Shown here in pieces: positions 21,738 to 32,070 of a stretch of DNA of 64,000 nucleotides (position 1 is its first letter; every line of letters starts with the position of its first letter). Under the pieces are notes generated by a model. That model did not search any database and had not been told where the DNA came from. It saw only the letters and a list, made by a program, of their open reading frames with translations. The stretch lies in assembly GCF_002999335.1 (NCBI RefSeq), contig NW_020312113.1, forward strand, positions 1 through 64,000. Reading direction: 5' to 3'. A program made the translations under genes and the position numbers. The stretch comes from Cyclospora cayetanensis. Taxonomy: Eukaryota > Apicomplexa > Conoidasida > Eucoccidiorida > Eimeriidae.

Positions 21738-23117
21738 ATGCCGCAAGCTGTTCACGCATGCGCGGGGGGAGGGCCGCGGCGGATACGCTGTGGCCGTAGA
21801 GCCGTAGCCTTGGGGTGTATCCTTGCAGTCTTCAGTCTTGCTGAGGTGGGGGCCCTTCAGAGGCCTCTTCTCACGCAGGCGGCCGCCCATCTCGGGGGCC
21901 CCCTGAGGGCTCCTCCCCCCCGGGGGCCCCCGGGGGGGAGGCAGCTGAGGCAGGAGCCCCCATCGAGGCAACTTCTGCCTTCCGGCAAACGCACGTTCGC
22001 CTTTGCTGGACCCTTAGAGTCTCTCACCTCTCGGCTTCGACGCAAAAAGAAGGAGAAGGATGATGCCGCAAAGGACTGCGATGGCGACAAAGACAACTGT
22101 GGGAAAGGCAGTGACACAGCCAACGCGACGGACAGCAACAAGGCCGCTGCCAGCAGCAGCATCGGCCCTAGCAACGGCAGGGATAGATCCAAGGAGGGTC
22201 TGGCAGCGGCCGTGGGTGCTGCCCTCCTTGTTGCTTCCGAGCAGCTGGACGCCCTGAGACGGCAGCTGCACGCCTGGCAGTTGGAGCAGCAGCAGCAGCT
22301 GCAGCAATCGCATGCCGAGGCACTTCCCGAGGAGCTCCCCACGCAGCAGCTGCCGGTGACAGAGCTGAGTGCGAACGCTGTTTCTGCTGCAGCCAAGAAG
22401 AGGCTGCGGGATGTCGCTGGAAAGCCCCCAGAAATAGCGGAGGACCAGCTTGCGCATGCCGAGGCCGGAGTGGAGGCCTTTGTGGATCGTGAGGTCGAAG
22501 GGATGTTTCAGCAGCAGATGCAGCATCAGATCTTGCTGCTGCTACAAGCGTTTTTTTCCCGCGGCTCTGCTGCAGACACTACGGGTGCTGCTGCCGCTTC
22601 TTCCGAGGAAGGCCGTGGCACCTCCGCAGCAACGCCTGAGCACCGCCTGGAAGCAGCAGCAGTCGCAGTGACGCAGCAGTTCAATGCCCTGGTGCAGCAG
22701 TGTGTACCGTCTCCTCAGGTGAGAGAGCGATGGCGATGCAGCGCCCTGCAGCAACTGCTGCAGCAGCAGTTGCTGCAGCAGGCCCAGCGGATGCAACAGC
22801 AGCGGAGTGAGCAGCAGCAGCAAGCAGAGACGCTCTTGCGCGTTGTGCAACAGCAACATGGTTTGGTGCAGCAGCTGCAGCAGCAGCTGCAGCAAGAGCA
22901 CCAGCCTCGGCCTTTTTCCTTAGGGGCGGCCTACAGGGTCCCAGACAGCAACTTGCAACTCTCAGCAGCAATGCGGCAGGGCAGGCTGCAGGTTAACGTC
23001 ACGTGCGTGCCTGATGATGCTCCCGCCGCGGCATCAGGCGTCCTAGGTCAGCATGGTTTTGTGAAGGGCATCGAGGGTTTGGGGAACCTGGGTATCAGTT
23101 GCTCCTTCTCCGTGTGA
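21738..23117 (+). CDS. signal-peptide protein with Gln-rich coiled region and glycine/beta-like C-terminus
   Basis: Single open frame of 459 aa from ATG 21738. Residues about 20-40 (RRAVALGCILAVFSLAEVGA) form a hydrophobic leader after a basic start. Pro/Arg-rich sequence follows, then a charged KKKEKDDAAKD segment with Asn/Ser tract. About residues 140-390 are Ala/Gln/Leu-rich and helical. The last 65 residues differ: LGAAYRVPDSNLQLSAAMRQ, GRLQVNVTCVPDD and GFVKGIEGLGNLGISCSFSV show the alternation of amphipathic beta-strands. The leader followed by a basic, Ser/Pro-rich stretch could be a bipartite apicoplast signal; this is inference. No family recognised. CAG triplets are read mostly as Gln here. 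Confidence 0.7.
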   Translation: MPQAVHACAGGGPRRIRCGRRAVALGCILAVFSLAEVGALQRPLLTQAAAHLGGPLRAPPPRGPPGGRQLRQEPPSRQLLPSGKRTFAFAGPLESLTSRLRRKKKEKDDAAKDCDGDKDNCGKGSDTANATDSNKAAASSSIGPSNGRDRSKEGLAAAVGAALLVASEQLDALRRQLHAWQLEQQQQLQQSHAEALPEELPTQQLPVTELSANAVSAAAKKRLRDVAGKPPEIAEDQLAHAEAGVEAFVDREVEGMFQQQMQHQILLLLQAFFSRGSAADTTGAAAASSEEGRGTSAATPEHRLEAAAVAVTQQFNALVQQCVPSPQVRERWRCSALQQLLQQQLLQQAQRMQQQRSEQQQQAETLLRVVQQQHGLVQQLQQQLQQEHQPRPFSLGAAYRVPDSNLQLSAAMRQGRLQVNVTCVPDDAPAAASGVLGQHGFVKGIEGLGNLGISCSFSV

Positions 23118-25539
23118 GTGCGCCTAGCTATTTAACGGAGTTGCGACTGAACGAGCGTCCAAATTCGCCGAAAAAAGCTTTCAGCGCCGCTGCCGTTTGC
23201 CCCGCTGCTGGTTAGGAGGGGAGCTCTCCTTCACAGGGTCAAAATATAGAGGAGTTGGCGCGGTTGTTCGCTTGCCGGCCTTGAGAGCGCATTCCTCCCG
23301 CACTGAGCCACGCAGCCTAAATATCCATGCAACTTCCTCCGAGCACTCGTGGTGTGGTTTAGAGGGTTTCGGGGGATGGGGGAGCACAAGGGGGAGGAAG
23401 AAAAGCATTCTCTTGCCCCTGTAAACGCCCTTAACGCAGTTCCGAAGGAGGCCCCCCTAGCGCGCTTACTCAGAGGTAGAGGACTGGTAGTTGAGACTGC
23501 GCTGCGCAAAGGGTTTTGGGGGCCGGAGGAGCGGTAGATACCTCTACAAAAAAGGTGTTTCTTAGAGATGCAAGCCTGTGGCAGCCGCCGAAGGGTAGGA
23601 GGCGAGACCCCAAGAACGGGAGGCCACCAAAGATTAGAGTAGGTCGTAGACGGGGCAACCTGAGTTTGTGGTGAGACTTGGAGCATTCTAAAGCCGATTT
23701 GCCAATTTCTGTTCTTTCTGCAGTCTGTGCTAGCACCCTATTTGCAGAACAGACTAACGCGATACGTAGAAGGACCGGCCTGGGGCTTAGCCCGTGTTCA
23801 AGACCCCGTCGTCTTCAGCAGGGAAGATTTGCTGAAGGCGTGGAGTTCAGTGGCCGTTGGCGCTGATTGCATTGTCTTGGCGATCCAAGCGTTTGCTCTC
23901 AACACGAATGGTAGCCCAAGACCCTTTCTCGAGAGCGTAGGCTGCCCCGATCTCAGCATGCGTAATCACCAAATCATGAGCGGGAACCCGCTGTAGAAGC
24001 CCCTCTTCCCACGCATTGCAAGCCCCACTCCTACGCCTAGAAAACTTGTTGCAAATTTGGAATGAAGGCTGATATTGAGGCTCAAGCATCAACATTAAAT
24101 ACGTTGAAGTTACGTGTCGTGCCCCTCGCAGTGCGTGGTTGTTGCTGCCCCGGCGCATTCTTCCATGAGAAACGAGCCGTGGGAATGGTAGGGGCTTTGT
24201 TCAAGGTACGCTAAGAAAAAGAATAATGGAAGCTAAAAAGGCAGGGCGCAGAAACTGTTGCCTTCAATTTCTTGTAAACGGGATGTGCACATTCCTCGCT
24301 GAAGTTGTTCAAGTAGAAGTCTGAGATGTGGATAAAATACAAACGCAACAAGTTAAAGTACAGGGCTTAAACTCAACTAGCTACATTACTTCAGCTGTTT
24401 GGGGAATGAAGTCCACGTTTCCCTGGTCTGTATCAGCATTGCTTAGTGTACAAATTGGTCTGGTCTGCTTTTCCGAGAAGGTTTCTTGGCATAGAAAAGC
24501 CCAACAGAGCTCTAAATGGTACCATTCCCGTCTTCTTTGCGTGGAATCATATGCAGAGTTCTATTTGATCATAGAAATTTAATGGTTGGCGTATTTTCCG
24601 TGATGTTTGGGTCACTGATTTTGTTGCAGGCTACTCGGAGACAGTCCTGTTACGCACACTGCCTTCTGCCGAGGGCACACCCATAGCATGCAGCTACGCG
24701 TTCAATAAGCACCCGAATTAACACATAAATGTTAGGAACAGGAGAGAAATGATAAAGCGAGCCGAAAGAATCCACTTCTATGGATGATTGTCTCCTGTTT
24801 TTGCCGAAGCGTGTCTCCATTGCAGAGTAGATGCCTTGGCACACAGGAATTAACTGCAAAACATGCCCACCGAGTTCTGTCAAGTCTATAAGGTACTCGC
24901 AATTTAGATTAATTTGATTGAAATAATAAATGTAAGGATTAAGGGTCAGTGAAGACCAACGAAGCGAGAGAAGTGTGTCTACTCTGGTCAGGCACCAAGA
25001 AGTGACTGTCTGCATACACTCTACGCATCGTAGCGGCGAGTGTAAGAGGTCCATTCGTCTACACTCCAAGTACATACTTCTCTAAAGCATTTCCTATTCA
25101 TTTATTATTGAAGCCCAAATCACACGGTCGTCCCTTTCTCCCGCGCTCCACCCTTACAGGCGCGGAAACAGCCTTTCTCCCAGGTGCCACCTTCAGGTCA
25201 CGCCGCCAACCCTTGCCATGCCCGAAGCAGAATACACTTGAGTTTTACTGATAATAAGAGTAAGCTGTGGGATCTTTGTACTGGAAAGAGCTGGAAACAA
25301 CGATGTATCATACACCGGCGAGCCAAAGCGCAGTAGTTGAAGCAGCAGCAGCATATCCCCGCTGCAGCCTCTGTCGATCAAACAAAATCCAGCTCTTTAC
25401 TGTGCCTTTGCGGTCGCACGGTTTTTGCAGATTCCTTTCTTGAAAGTGTAGCGGCGGCAGCTTCCCTACTTGCTCCCACCCTCTACTTCTCTTGTGAAAT
25501 CCTACGCCACTCCCATTTAGCGCCCCTCGAGGCTGCACT
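23118..25539. other. mostly non-coding region with one possible exon
   Basis: The clearest candidate is on the + strand at about 23724-23996, after an acceptor-like TTCTTTCTGCAG. It reads VLAPYLQNRLTRYVEGPAWG, then LARVQDPVVFSREDLLKAWS, and stops at 23996. No partner exons were found, and the overlapping minus frame is similarly plausible, so it may be a relic. The remainder shows no recognisable gene. Confidence 0.35.
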
Positions 25540-28500
25540 ATGGCCTTCCAGAGGATGGGAACGGCGGCTACAGAAACTGAGGAGATGCATCTGAGCCGCC
25601 CCATCTTCGATTTTCTTGACCATCCCACAATTCTTCGATTCAGAAATGTGAGTTTCCGCTGGCAGTGAGAAACAGGGTGTAGAACACCTGGTGCCTCGCA
25701 AACCGAACTTTCCAGGCGGTCTTCTTCAATATCACTTAGCGAACCTGCTGACATCTTGTTTTAAACCTAAGATAACGGCGTCTTGAACAGAGTTTCTACT
25801 CTGTGTAGGCCTCTAGGGTCGTACGTACGGAACCCGCTATTGGATAGCCGTCGAGGCGCCTCAACGCATTCTCTATCAGAAATTCCGCTGTTGTTTGTTT
25901 TGAAAATCTGTTCAGGACTACCAGCGTCACCGACTGGGGTATGCGAAGGGGGCGAAAGGAGAAGTTGGCGCCGCACTGCGTGAAGTCGAGGAGAAACAGC
26001 GGGAGCACCAGGGAGCTCATACGGCCCCGCTACCTGAGGGGATCACAGAAGATGAGGCAGAGTCTCTTTTGTCTCCCTTTGTTTCCTTCGGGGCAGACTC
26101 ACCTTTCGCCAGAGAAGAACAACGCTTAGCAAAGATCGCCAAATGGCGTATGGAATACCAGAACTTTAGGGTGTGCATACGAGCACCCCTATACTCCCAA
26201 GCCTTTGAACCTTCCAGGGAGATCTGCACTGTGCATCTGTCTTGATCGCATAGCTGTCACTGCCAACATTCCCAGCTGTCGTAGTCTATGCTTTTGATTC
26301 TGCTGCCAGAGCCACTGGTGCCGTCCATAGTGCCTGTGTTGCTGTTCAAGCTGCTGTTAATGCTCTAGTTGATTGCTGCTTCTGCTGCCGCTAGTGCTGG
26401 CTGCGTGCAGAGCGGTGAGGCGAGAGGTGCTGCAGGATCTCTTGAGGAGCTTGCTAAAGGTCTCAGTCTGTAAGTATCACAGGGCATGGCGCTGCAGTTT
26501 TTGACGCAGTCTGGGGCAGCATCTGCCACATAAGCAGCTACAATGTCAGCCATGCACCCTACTGTGGAGCGTGAAATATATTTGCCCTATGATGCCTCCA
26601 GCAGGCAGGCAGCTGTTCGCCTCGAGGACACCTGGCGTATACGGATCTAGGGGAATCGAACCAGTGTGCAGTGGTCGTAGTTTAGATGCACCGGATGTTA
26701 AAACTTCCCCTCAGCGAGCTCTTTGTGAGCGTCTCTTTCCGCACAACGCGTATCCCAGAATTCCTTATGTCGGTCTCCTCTTCATCTTCTTTTGTTGCTC
26801 GGCGTTCGTGTTTGTGTGTCTGTGTGTCAGTCGTGCGTTGAAGCTTCTACCGGTGGTCCAGCTCGCTGAGGTTCTCAAGAAAGACAAGGAACCAGCGACA
26901 CCTGAGCAGACGCTTCCGTCTCCTCATTTACACTTTGGTGCCGGCAAGCTTTCGTTTGGTCTTGTGCTCGAAGCGATGATTAGAAGTGGCGTTAGCGACC
27001 TTATTATTGCGCAGAGGCAGTCAGGTATGCCACGGGGCACACCCTCTTCTCGTGCGTGTTGCTTTATACCTCTCTATGTATTTGACTTTCCCACACTCAT
27101 GTTCTGCGCTGCCTCTCGTTGCCAGTAGACCGCCTTGCGGTACATTAGAGCTGCATGATGCCACCTATTCTATATTGTATAGGCAGCGGTTTCAGCTGTT
27201 TCTTTTTCCATTGCCGAGTCGTTTTGCTTTCCTGCCTCCCACTGCGTACGTCTCCACCTCCTTTGGGGCCATGTTGTCGGTTTCATGTCGACTGGAATGT
27301 GCCTTTTTGAGTTGTGCGCCCTCTCGGACATAGGACACAATTACGGTGGTCCCGTATTCTACATTTAATTTTAGAGCCGCATCTGTGTGATACAGCTTCT
27401 TCAGGTGCGCTTTTCAGGTGTATATACACTCTCTCGGCTATGCGAAATTCTTCGCTCGTGCGCCGTTTTGGGGATGTCCTTGTGCTTCGTGCCTCAGGTG
27501 ACTTCTCTCCTTTGGTGTCTGAGCACCGACCTGCGTCGGTTCCCATATTGGTCAACGGCCGCCGCGTGTGCGACTTTCGGGTGTATCGGACCGCTCAGGA
27601 GGTTCAGAAACTCATTGAAGCAATAAAGGAGAAAGCCAAAGGGTCTGATGACTCAGCAGAGCACGCCAGAGAACGTAGGCCATCGCGAAGAGGGAAGGCT
27701 GTGCCTGTAGTTGGGCAGAGTGGCATGCAGGTTTCCAGTATTTGAGCTATGCAATGGAGGCGAGCCGGCCATGCGGATGGTTCTATTCTCTTGCTGCTAC
27801 TCTGGCTGCTCATGTTGGGGGTCTCGCAAGGCCCAAGTAGGGGCTCAGGGAAGCGGGCGGCGGCGATCTTTGCTGTGATACGCCGGTGCACGTTGCTTCG
27901 ATTCAAGTTCTCGCCTCCAAGTCTTTGTGGTGTTTCTTGTCTTGTGTGCTGATTGGTTTCTGATAAGGCCACTTGGTGCTGACAAATGACTCGTCACTTC
28001 TCTTGCAACTAGCGTCTCTCTCCAAGAGCATGAGCTGCTCGTTGGGCCCCGCTGTCAGGACGGCGCTGGTTCCCCTCCTATCTCAGCTAGGAGACAAGTT
28101 AGCCACGAGCGCCCTGCAGGGAGGCTATATGGGGAATTCGCTTGGCAGAATCGTGGCCGCTGTGGCACGCACATTGCCGTCAGAGTCCTCTACGCATGAA
28201 GCAGCTTGATCCGCTCCTCAAACGATTTGGCGTGGGGTCTAGTTAGGGCTGAAGCTGCAAGGGTGGCTGGGGAGTCTTTTCTTCGGCACGACGGCCGCAG
28301 CGAATTCTGCCGTTTGCGTGCTCGGAAAAGCCTCTGGAGTGTTTCAGTCAGGCGCATTCTGGCGGTAACATTCGAAGGTCTGCCTGTGGCTAGGGGTCAA
28401 ATTGATATCTAGGAGCTCTAAAGATCTGAGAATCAGGCTGTTTTCTTTTCAGGCCGAAGCCTCAGCAAGTCTTGCTGTATGCCTGTGAGAATGATCATGG

Positions 28501-30786
28501 GGCTGTCGAGAAGCTGCGGGAGGAGCTTAACACAAAGGTTCGCGTTCTGCCTTGCATGGTGGACAGGATATGCGCCTCTAGGCACGTCTGTGCAGACAAG
28601 GTCAGTCTTTGTCGGCCTACATGCCCCGAAGCCTCGCGGCAAGCAAGCGCTTTTAAAGCGAGGTCGTGGCTCTTTCTCTAGGGCTTACCGAATGATCTAA
28701 AGGCGGCACACACATCTAATCGAGACTTGTAGAGAGGGACTTCTGCTTGGCAGGAGTTAGAAGGTCTGCAATGGACCAAAGAGTTTGCAATGGTGTTGCA
28801 TGTCAGATAGAAGTGGAAGCTGAGCCCTATGAAGGGGAAATTGTGGTGCTGGATCGGCCAGAGAACTCACCTCCACCTCCCTTTGGGGGTCCTAACGTGC
28901 ATGCGCCGAAGCTCAAGGTAGGTAAAGCGCTCGCATGTGACAAATGAGCGCTCATGATTTTCCTTGCTCACCGCCAGATGCCTCGTCATCCCTTAATCTT
29001 TTGCTGTGTGAGGGGAACGCGCTTTCGGATGAGACAAGGGGCAGTATCGTGCAGTCAGTTGGCGAAGCACGAAGCCGCACGCTGCTTGTGGAAGAAGGGA
29101 ACCGCGTGGGGCCTCCCTAGACCTTAGAGTTTTGCGAGGATTTGAATGGATGGGTGTTTGCAGGCTGCAGCGCACTATTTGTGTCAACGGAAGATAGGGT
29201 TGGTAAATGGGATGCATACCACTCTGGCCTTCCTGACGGCGTGCAGTAAAACGCAAGAGTTGCTTTTGGCAGTCAAGCAGGCATCCAAGCCTCGCACAGC
29301 AGGGGGAAGGGGCACATCTGGAGCTCAGGCAAGATGCACACGAGGGTCTTTTACTGCTGTCTCCGCTCGTATATCTCCGCTTTCCTCCATCTCTTTTTAT
29401 CCTCCAGGCCAAAAAGAGATGAGGGAACAGTGTGGAAAATGCGTGAGGCATGCAGCGTGAGCAGTGGCGAAGACACAGGCTCAACGCACCGTCCCATTTG
29501 TTGCCTACGAAGACTTGAAGCTGCTTGTGCGTCTACAGAAAGGAACGGAGACGCCTGCCTCGGATCCTCTCCTGACGGCCTTGCGGCAAGTGCCTCTGCT
29601 GAAAGAAGGTGAAATGGTCGACAAGCAGAAGGATATCATGTGGGCCTGGTTAGCTGCTCGCTGCCTCCATGTTCTGTGGGAGCACGACAAGGAAGTCATC
29701 AAGGTCCGTTTAGGGTGCAAGAAAGCAAAGCCCACGGGTCCCTACATACGCTGAGTCGTCTTTTGGCTGCGTTCTGGAGAGGGGCGCAAATGGAGGGGGA
29801 GGGGGAGGGAGAGGCCTATTCCAGGGGAGGCGGTTACTTGGCAGCATCGCCCTGAGGTGTATCCTTGGGTATTGCGTTCCTTCAGAGGACTCACAACATT
29901 CAGACGGACGAGGAGGTGGTAGAGATGCTACTAACCTACGGAAAGAAAACACTTTCTCGGTCAGCGGCAGCGGGGGGCTGGATAAAGAGGCAGCACACAA
30001 TACACAAGCACCTAAAATGCAGACACGCAACGAGCCAGCACCACAGAGAGAGAGATAGGCACAAGCATGCATGCAGCATCAGGCCTTGAGGGGAAAAGGA
30101 AGGGCACATGGTGTTTGAGACGAGCGCCCTTTTGTCTTTTCTTACCAGCTCGATGGCACAATGCCAGCAGCCCTGCTGAGGACCTCGCAGTCAGCCTCAT
30201 CTCCTTTTTTGTAATTTCTGCAGGTTTTCCACAGTAGAAGACACGGCTGGACGCGTCTTAGGGGGCGGAGTAGTTAATAGGTGAGCTTGTAGGGTGCTCC
30301 CACCAATTTTCGCTTCGCTATTTTCTATGGGTCTTTGATTTTGATTGCTTCTCTCTCTGTGTGTATCAGACTATGACAGTTGCGTCTTCCATTTTTCATG
30401 ATGCTTCAATGGACGCCTTTTGGGAGCTCGGTTCGGCGGTTGGCTGTTGCAGGTTTCACACGCGTCTCCTGACAATCTACCACTTCCTTGAGCAGCATAT
30501 TTTCGGATCGGTGCCTCTCGCTTCCAATCTTCTCAAGTAATTAAAAGGGGGGCATGTAACAGGGGAAGCTTACGCACATTATGGAGGCGCTGCCTCCGAT
30601 TCATAAACGTATTTTACAGGAACTACGAAATTAGAGAAGGTTCCGTCACCCACCGGCACCTCCACAGTACTCTTCGCAGCCTTGTGACCTGTTTGCTGGT
30701 GTAGGCACGCAAACCTCAGCGCCTTTCAGATGATTGACGAGGTTCGGCGGCTCGTTGAGGAAGCACGTATTTTCGTGGAGAAGTAA
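25540..30786 (+). CDS. mannitol-dehydrogenase-family (polyol-specific long-chain) dehydrogenase, candidate mannitol-1-phosphate 5-dehydrogenase
   Basis: Exons read as 25540-25647, 25916-26170, about 26862-27024, 27498-27730, about 28013/28027 to 28200, 28453-28600, 28807-28917, 29164-29328, 29479-29703, 29886-29959, 30224-30280, 30453-30536 and 30705-30786 (about 630 aa). A nucleotide-binding motif is HLHFGAGKLSFGLVLEAMIR. The family signature K-x4-N-x2-H is present as RKIGLVNGMHTTLAFL. Between them are ACENDHGAVEKL, PCMVDRICASR and IEVEAEPYEGEIVVLDRPE, all in family order. The C-terminal region reads FSTVEDTAGRVLGGGVVN. The family interconverts mannitol (or mannitol 1-phosphate) and fructose (or its 6-phosphate) with NAD(P). 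Eimeria stores mannitol in oocysts, making mannitol-1-phosphate dehydrogenase the best guess. The two junctions around the fifth exon are not resolved and a further small exon near 28307-28373 is possible. Confidence 0.8.
29329..29478 (+). other. probable GC-AG intron
   Basis: Within the polyol dehydrogenase gene the exon ending GAGCTCAG is followed by GCAAGA, not GT. The next exon starts after GAAGACACAG at 29479. Both ends are phase 0, and the reading frame resumes with protein-like sequence (RTVPFVAYEDLKLLVRLQ). GC-AG introns are a known minor class of U2 introns, with the consensus AG|GCAAGT. Confidence 0.55.
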
Positions 30787-30805
30787 AGGCAGAGCTGCTC
30801 ACAAG

Positions 30806-30864
30806 TGGTGTTGCTCCTCCCGCAGCTGCCTGTGGAGCAGCCAGCTGCAGGAGGAGCAACACCA
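30806..30864. repeat. long inverted repeat (hairpin) just after the dehydrogenase stop
   Basis: Arms 30806-30828 and 30842-30864 are 23 bases each and complementary at 22 positions; the loop is 13 bases. The one mismatch is C opposite A for a + strand RNA, which becomes a G-U wobble in a minus-strand RNA. It begins 20 bases after the TAA at 30784-30786, so it would sit in the 3' UTR. Confidence 0.85.
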
Positions 30865-32070
30865 CCAGGTAGGCCTGTCTGCCGACGTGTGGCAGGCTAC
30901 ATAGCAGGGCTCTAGCTTTGCCTTTATCGCGGAGTGTATTGACACTAGGGAAGTTCTGTTCCTCAGAGGAGCACCTTGCAGAACCAAAATACGTTTACGC
31001 AAGCAGAGACTTTATGCGGGCACCTGAGTCTAACAAACCTAGTCGAGCATTCGGCCCGCCACGACCTCGCATAGGGGTGGGGGTAATGGTTCTGTACCTT
31101 TTATTGAGCTATAAAATCGAGCCTTGTGCACTGGCTGTCGGGTGTCTGAGCGGTCCTTTCTTCAGCGGCCAGCACAAACGTCTTGTAGCTTCCTTCCTTG
31201 CGACTAACACCGGCGCAATTGCTAGCGGGACAAGGAAATGAACCATGGGTTATCTATCGTATGCTGAATGCACCGAGCCACACAATACTCACTAGTAGAG
31301 GGGGCTCTCTGGCCTGCTGAATGGCAAGTAGTCTGCCCTGCCGCTCTAGGCCGGAGGCAGCAGGCCCACCACCATAAGTAATTCCCCCGCATACACGCGT
31401 GGAATCTTAAGAATGCACCAAAAGCAATACAGTATTGTAACACAAAATCAACTATCCTACACGTTTCTGCACGGAAAATCCTTTGCTAACCACGGTCCTA
31501 GCATCCTCTCCGGAGCAAATCTTCCCTACGCAGCAAATTATGCAAAAGTGGAGCACCAAGAAGCCGCCCTTTTGCATCAAGGGCGCTTTCCATAGTATCA
31601 GCAAAAGGGCGGTGCGCGCAAAGCTATATAAGATGGAGAACAGGGAGAGCTTGTCCCCAAAGCTGAAGGCTTGATACGCCGTGCATCACATGCATACACC
31701 AAGCTCCAGAGGCTATCTACAAGCAACTCTATACGCTGGTTGCCTGTGAAAAGGCCTAAGAAGTACTCTAGAAGTGCGCATGCAGCCTGTTAGAAATGAG
31801 AATTAAACATGAGATGCCCTTTCATCCCACCTTGAGAAAAAATACAATGTTGATACAGCAACTTATTTGGTGAGGACCAGGAGCTTTCGGGTATTTGCAT
31901 GCAGCCCACCGCAGTAATGCATTACTTGCAATCACAGCATGGATGACCCAGAAGGTGGATGGACCTAGAAACGTAAACAGTGCCCCAAAATGCGATATTA
32001 TGACACCGTGCACACTCAAAGCTCTGCTCTAGGCAGGCCAGCTGGGGATTAGTTGCGTTTTCGATTTCCC
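30865..32070. other. intergenic region between convergent genes
   Basis: No protein-like frame on either strand. It holds the 3' flanks of the polyol dehydrogenase gene (+) and of the EEP-fold gene (-). Confidence 0.5.

Noticed and set aside
26630..26680. A GGTTCGATTCC box on the minus strand, resembling a tRNA B box
   Set aside because: The flanks do not form a T-arm stem, no A box or acceptor stem was found, and the site is in an intron of the polyol dehydrogenase gene.
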